Source: Sulfurimonas sp. (GTDB taxonomy: Bacteria; Campylobacterota; Campylobacteria; Campylobacterales; Sulfurimonadaceae). From it: 7,229 bases of DNA. Within the stretch, counting starts at the first letter, position 1. Each line of letters opens with the position of its first letter. Of the stretch, positions 6,388 to 7,229 are shown one piece after another. The translations under genes and the position numbers were made by a program. The notes below the pieces were generated by a model. That model worked only from the letters and a program-made list of their open reading frames with translations, made no database searches and had not been told where the DNA came from. Location of the stretch: positions 1 through 7,229 of the forward strand of contig JAGGWE010000234.1 of the NCBI GenBank assembly GCA_021157665.1. The letters are read 5' to 3'.

Positions 6388-7229
6388 TAGTTATCACCCA
6401 TTGTAATATTAATACTAATTTTCATACCTTTCATAGAAGCTGCTACATCTTCATTTGTTAAAGCTTTTAAAAGTTTTTTAAGAGCTTCTACCCCATCATT
6501 ATCTGATTTTATCTCTACATCTTGATTTAATTCTACTTCTGAAATATCATCTATTTTCTCTTGCATTTCATCTGAATTAAACTCTTCTAGTTCATCAAGT
6601 TCTGAAATTTCATCTACTTCTTCACCAATTGCAAGTTTTAAATCCCTACTTGTTAAAGAATCCATATCAGCTATCTCTATAGTTGCTATGTCTAAAAGTG
6701 TATTTTCATCAACTTCACTTTCTAAATCTTCTTGACTTAATTCACTTACTGCATTTTGAATTTGATCTTCAATTGCCAACTCTTCATCAATCTCTTCTGA
6801 TTCAACTTCTGAAACTTCTTCAAGCTCTAGTTCATTTTCATGTTCCAATTCTTCTTCAACAGATTCATCTTCAACAGAATCATCTTCAAGCTCTAGTTCA
6901 TCTTCTAATTCTAACTCTTCTTCTAAATCAATATCTTCAACTTCATCTAGTTCTAACTCTTCCTCAACAGAATCTTCTTCGATAGAGTCCTCGCTAAGTT
7001 CTAACTCATCACTTACATCTAAAATTTCATCATTAAGTAAATCTTGAACCTCTTGAAGTTCATCTTTATCTAGTACATTTAAAGTAGCATCTTCTTCTAA
7101 ATCAATACTCAAATCATCTTCCAAGTCTAAACCATCATCTTCAATTTCAATCTCATCAAGACTCAAATCATCTTCCAAGTCTAAACTATCATCTTCAATT
7201 TCAATCTCATCAAGATTCAAATCATCTTC
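6387..7229 (-). CDS. Highly acidic, repeat-rich protein (5' partial)
   Basis: The frame runs open off the right edge; the TTG at 7220 is an internal leucine codon within a repeat, not a credible start. At least 280 residues are visible. Counting from that leucine, the first 190 residues contain one lysine (K52) and no arginine, with Glu, Asp, Leu and Ser dominating. The visible N-terminal end is a tandem 18-residue repeat of the type LSLDEIEIEDDGLDLEDD. A middle part is built from ELELE, EDSVEEEL and DELELE blocks. The last 85 residues are less biased: LTSRDLKLAIGEE at about 189-201, and a lysine-containing tail GVEALKKLLKALTNE leading to MKISINITMGDN. No membrane segment is visible. By position and composition it is the counterpart of the H. 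pylori poly-E-rich protein and the C. jejuni highly acidic protein encoded next to gmk. Its function is unknown to me. The stop overlaps the gmk start by 1 nt. Confidence 0.85.
   Translation of the reverse strand, partial: EDDLNLDEIEIEDDSLDLEDDLSLDEIEIEDDGLDLEDDLSIDLEEDATLNVLDKDELQEVQDLLNDEILDVSDELELSEDSIEEDSVEEELELDEVEDIDLEEELELEDELELEDDSVEDESVEEELEHENELELEEVSEVESEEIDEELAIEDQIQNAVSELSQEDLESEVDENTLLDIATIEIADMDSLTSRDLKLAIGEEVDEISELDELEEFNSDEMQEKIDDISEVELNQDVEIKSDNDGVEALKKLLKALTNEDVAASMKGMKISINITMGDN
7111..7229 (-). repeat. 54-bp in-frame tandem repeat (two full units plus the start of a third)
   Basis: Units lie at 7111-7164 and 7165-7218, and a third begins at 7219 and runs off the edge. The two full units differ at only 2 of 54 positions (C/T at 7133 vs 7187 and at 7162 vs 7216, plus-strand reading). 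Each unit encodes 18 residues of the acidic protein, so gain or loss of a unit keeps the frame. The near identity points to recent duplication. The true copy number lies outside the window and could be misassembled. Confidence 0.9.

Noticed and set aside
6683..6985. 100-residue plus-strand frame rich in Leu, His and Gln
   Set aside because: It is the mirror image of the GAA/GAT/CTT-biased codons of the acidic protein; low complexity alone keeps the frame open.
6690..7229. Repetitive stretch considered as a CRISPR or satellite array
   Set aside because: The repeats are in-frame, codon-based and contiguous without unique spacers; they belong to the acidic protein gene.
1..7229. Defence system, prophage, insertion sequence, toxin-antitoxin pair or tRNA gene
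   Set aside because: All large frames belong to recognisable cellular families; I saw no transposase, integrase, terminal inverted repeats, small toxin-like pair or cloverleaf sequence.

Overview
The window is AT-rich and gene-dense, with almost no intergenic space. It most likely comes from a member of the Campylobacterota (formerly Epsilonproteobacteria), probably a Sulfurimonas-like organism. The main clue is the minus-strand order acidic protein -> gmk -> tatA -> argS. I recall the same order in Helicobacter pylori (poly-E-rich protein, gmk, tatA, argS) and Campylobacter jejuni (highly acidic protein, gmk, tatA, argS). Genus is an inference; phylum is fairly safe.

Layout. (1) Bases 2-1045, plus strand: the 3' end of a probable DUF4139-type protein, then a DnaQ-like DEDDh 3'-5' exonuclease with an ExoX-like C-terminal domain. 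(2) Bases 1042-3045, minus strand: a two-gene unit of a divergent GNAT acetyltransferase followed by an NhaC-family antiporter. The antiporter's conserved N-terminus can only be reached if translation begins at an ATA codon. (3) Bases 3101-3832, plus strand: an exported L,D-transpeptidase (YkuD/ErfK type), divergent from the GNAT gene. (4) Bases 3829-7229, minus strand: the conserved cluster of a very acidic repeat protein (5' end beyond the window), guanylate kinase, TatA and arginyl-tRNA synthetase.

The parts are mostly housekeeping: DNA processing, ion homeostasis, peptidoglycan cross-linking, nucleotide supply, Tat export and tRNA charging. Genes are packed at 9-nt, 3-nt or overlapping junctions, and the two convergent pairs each overlap by exactly 4 bp, so no intergenic terminators fit there. 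The longest non-coding stretch is the 93 bp between gmk and tatA, which holds a small hairpin.

I see no mobile element, CRISPR array, RNA gene, defence system or new multi-gene system. The points most worth a second look are the probable ATA start of the antiporter gene, the near-identical 54-bp tandem repeats in the acidic protein gene, and the exact 4-bp tail-to-tail overlaps.
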